DNA of 24,205 bases. It comes from Methylophaga sp. GTDB lineage: Bacteria; Pseudomonadota; Gammaproteobacteria; Nitrosococcales; Methylophagaceae. Position 1 is the stretch's first letter. Every line of letters starts with the position of its first letter. The DNA lies in contig JABURN010000095.1 in assembly GCA_014762585.1 (NCBI GenBank), positions 1 to 24,205 of the forward strand, given 5' to 3'. Shown here piece by piece: positions 22,006-24,205 of the stretch. Below the pieces are notes generated by a model. It did not search any database, was not told the DNA's origin, and was given only the letters and a program-made list of their open reading frames with translations. Made by a program: the position numbers and the translations under genes.

Positions 22006-24205
22006 TCAGAACTCGCGTAATAAGTGCATTGGCGGCACTTTAAGCACCGTTCTGCTGGCGGACAAACCAATCGCGCAGATAATCACCACTCCGATTAACG
22101 GCCCCAGTGCCCACAGCAAGGGATGCCAGCTGGCAACGCCATTGAACACAAATACCTGCAGAGCAAACAGACAGCCTTCGGCACCGGCTGCAGCTATCAG
22201 GCCGGAAAACAGACCCAGGGCGCCAAACTCCACAAACAGAGACTGCTGCACCAGTGCTTTCCTGGCGCCTAACACCCTTAACAGGGCACCCTCTTCCAGT
22301 CTTTCTTCCAGTGTGGCCCGAACGCTGGCCAGCAAAACCAGCCCACCTGCTGCCAGAATGCAAATCAGCACCAGCTGAATCGCCTGTGATAACTGGCTGA
22401 TGATAGTCTGCACCTGTTTTAACAGCTCTCCGATATTTAACATCGACACCGTGGGAAATTGGGCCATGGCTTTGTAAAAAGGCTGGGCATTGGCGTCACT
22501 GACAAACACACTGCTGACAAAATTAGCGGTGTAATCTTCCAGCGCCTGTCTGGGCAGGATCAGATAAAAATTAGGCTGCATCGAACCCCAGTCGACTTCA
22601 CGAATTGAGGTAATGGGCAAAGTCACGACATTGCCGCCAATATTGATTTCAAGCTCATCACCCAGACCCAGTTTGGCTTCCAGGGCAGCACTCTGCTCCA
22701 CCGACAGCCCGTCGGCATCAAAGTCGCCAGAGACCAGCCGGTTGCCCTTGCCGATAGTGTCTGACCAGGTGAGGTTGAGTTCACGCTCATACAGTTCAGG
22801 CTCGCCCCGACCTTCCGGATAAAGTGACTGAATGGGGGTATCATTGACCGAAATGACGCGGCCGCGCACCATCGGGTACCACTCAGAGTGGGGTACACCC
22901 AGCCCGGCAGTGATCTGGTTAATCGGATCAAGCTGATCGGCCTGAACGTTGAATAAATAATGATTGGGCGCATCGGCCGGCAGTTGCCGCTGCCAGTCAG
23001 CGACCAGGCTGGTTTTGATGCCTACCAGAATCAGACCCAGCATGATAATCAGGGTAAATACCAGTAGCTGAAACAGGTTTGGTATCAGTCGTCGGTAGAG
23101 CGAGGCGAGGCCGATCTGCCAGCCACTGGTGGCGCCCGATGTGAGTGAGCGACCCAGGCGGAACACCGCAAAGCCCAGTGTAGAGACGACCATGGCAATA
23201 CCGGCAATGGCCAGCGTCATAATCACGGGTAGCAAAAAGCCCTCTGTGTACAAACACATCAGTCCGAACATGCCGAGAAAGCCGAGACTGTAGATGATGA
23301 GCGTGTTCTGCTCCAGCTTTATCGCCGGTTGCAACACTGTCATTGGTGAAATTTTAATCAGCCGCTGCATTAACGGCAGACAGAAAGCCAGCATCGAGAC
23401 AAACCCGGTCGCGATCCCCAACCATAAACGGCTAGGAGATGGCTCGGGCAGCGAGGTTGACATCAGATCGCTTAAAACTGAAGAAATCAGTCCCTGTATC
23501 AACCAGCCGGCGGCAAGACCCACAGCCACTCCGACCGCAAAAAGCAGCAAGAACTGAATCAGAAAGGTTTTGATCAGGGTTTTGGGTGTTGCGCCCAATG
23601 TCTTCAGTACCGCCACCTGCATCAAATGTCGCTTCACAAAGCGCGAAGAGGCCAGAGCGATGGCAATGCCTGACAGAATCACGGCCAGGGTGCCAGCGAG
23701 CAGCAGAAAGGACTGGGCCTTGCCGATAGTGTCACCGATTCTTTCGCCTTTCTGAATCGGTGTGCGCCAGCGCTGGCCCTCGTTGAGCTGGGGCTGAACC
23801 CAGTTTTCGTATTGCTGCAAAGTTTCCTGTTCACCGGCGAGCAGCAGACTGTAACGAACCCGGCTGCCGGGGATGATGACCCCGGTAGCATCCAGATCCG
23901 CCATATTCATCACGGCGCGCGGTGATACCGCAAAGGCAGAACTGCTGGAGCCGGGATCTCTGACCAGATAAGCTGAGACAGTCAGTGTGGTCTCGCCGAC
24001 TTCCACTTCGTCCCCTATTGCCACATCGAGCAGGCTGGCCAGGCGGGATGACAGCCAGATTTGCCCCTGCTGTGGTGGTTTGCGGGTGGGCTGGCCGCCA
24101 CCGAAAGCTGTCTCATCGACCAGAAACTGCCCGCGAAGTGGGTAAAGATCAGTCACTGCATTCAGCAGGCTCAGCTGTAAAGCCTCACCGGCGAAAATCA
24201 TGGTT
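22006..24205 (-). CDS. ybbP: YbbP-like FtsX-family ABC transporter permease, N-terminus outside the window
   Basis: The frame stays open to the right edge, and the first ATG inside (24201) is not a start: the family begins roughly 80-100 residues earlier. Visible parts are a periplasmic domain (LYPLRGQFLVDE ... VEVGETTLTVSAYLVRDPGS), an FtsX-type helix group (SFLLLAGTLAVILSGIAIAL ... LKTLGATPKTLIKTFLIQFL), several further helices, a second periplasmic domain, and a C-terminal FtsX unit (LVLLASVRATLEERLEEGAL, then LRVLGARKALVQQSLFVEFG). That double layout matches YbbP, which works with an ATPase YbbA and is linked to hydrolases such as TesA. An ATPase gene would be expected just beyond the edge. 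Substrate is unknown; lipoprotein or lipid handling is the usual proposal. Confidence 0.88.
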   Translation of the reverse strand, partial: TMIFAGEALQLSLLNAVTDLYPLRGQFLVDETAFGGGQPTRKPPQQGQIWLSSRLASLLDVAIGDEVEVGETTLTVSAYLVRDPGSSSSAFAVSPRAVMNMADLDATGVIIPGSRVRYSLLLAGEQETLQQYENWVQPQLNEGQRWRTPIQKGERIGDTIGKAQSFLLLAGTLAVILSGIAIALASSRFVKRHLMQVAVLKTLGATPKTLIKTFLIQFLLLFAVGVAVGLAAGWLIQGLISSVLSDLMSTSLPEPSPSRLWLGIATGFVSMLAFCLPLMQRLIKISPMTVLQPAIKLEQNTLIIYSLGFLGMFGLMCLYTEGFLLPVIMTLAIAGIAMVVSTLGFAVFRLGRSLTSGATSGWQIGLASLYRRLIPNLFQLLVFTLIIMLGLILVGIKTSLVADWQRQLPADAPNHYLFNVQADQLDPINQITAGLGVPHSEWYPMVRGRVISVNDTPIQSLYPEGRGEPELYERELNLTWSDTIGKGNRLVSGDFDADGLSVEQSAALEAKLGLGDELEINIGGNVVTLPITSIREVDWGSMQPNFYLILPRQALEDYTANFVSSVFVSDANAQPFYKAMAQFPTVSMLNIGELLKQVQTIISQLSQAIQLVLICILAAGGLVLLASVRATLEERLEEGALLRVLGARKALVQQSLFVEFGALGLFSGLIAAAGAEGCLFALQVFVFNGVASWHPLLWALGPLIGVVIICAIGLSASRTVLKVPPMHLLREF

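Noticed and set aside
21992-22016. Weak hairpin CGAGT...ACTCG between the LysR and permease stops as a terminator
   Set aside because: Only five paired bases with a long loop and no T run.

Overview
The window looks like a chromosomal segment of a gammaproteobacterial methylotroph, and Methylophaga is my best guess. Three small genes encode PqqA, the precursor of the methanol dehydrogenase cofactor PQQ. A phosphoketolase-acetate kinase pair fits fructose-6-phosphate made by the ribulose monophosphate cycle. The genus is inferred from gene content and mid-range GC, not from any marker gene. Coding density is high, and I see no rRNA, tRNA, CRISPR array, insertion sequence or phage gene.

Layout. 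(1) 1-2859: two-subunit pyruvate carboxylase (pycA, start of pycB) on the minus strand, a divergent LysR regulator, and a small convergent hypothetical gene. (2) 2970-4230: a compact cluster of very small genes. It holds three pqqA copies, a 29-codon ORF with a CSCPIC motif between two of them, a YjfB-like motility protein, and a Sel1/TPR-like protein whose best start is ATT. Two identical bidirectional terminators separate the units. (3) 4333-5564: a small exported protein and an exported protein made of two tandem DUF4168-like units. (4) 5677-9278: xfp-ackA operon, which cleaves sugar phosphates to acetyl phosphate and then to acetate plus ATP.

(5) 9417-17609: the most interesting part, a tightly packed eight-gene minus-strand operon. 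In transcription order it encodes a secreted Ser/Ala-rich protein, a lipoprotein, a membrane-anchored helical-repeat protein with a C-terminal PEGA unit, a membrane-anchored PEGA protein with a formylglycine-generating-enzyme-like domain that has no cysteine, a 46-residue one-helix peptide, a MotA/TolQ/ExbB-type proton channel protein, and two paralogous VWA proteins. Both VWA proteins start with a MotB/ExbD-like helix carrying Asp at residue 17. I read it as a proton-driven envelope machine in which paired VWA domains replace the usual peptidoglycan- or TonB-binding output. I recognise no named system with this composition.

(6) 17860-20334: a PAS-PAS-GGDEF diguanylate cyclase, a DUF2238-like membrane protein and a 56-residue one-helix protein. 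(7) 20398-24205: cytochrome b561, a divergent LysR regulator, and the C-terminal part of a YbbP/FtsX-type ABC permease that runs off the right edge.
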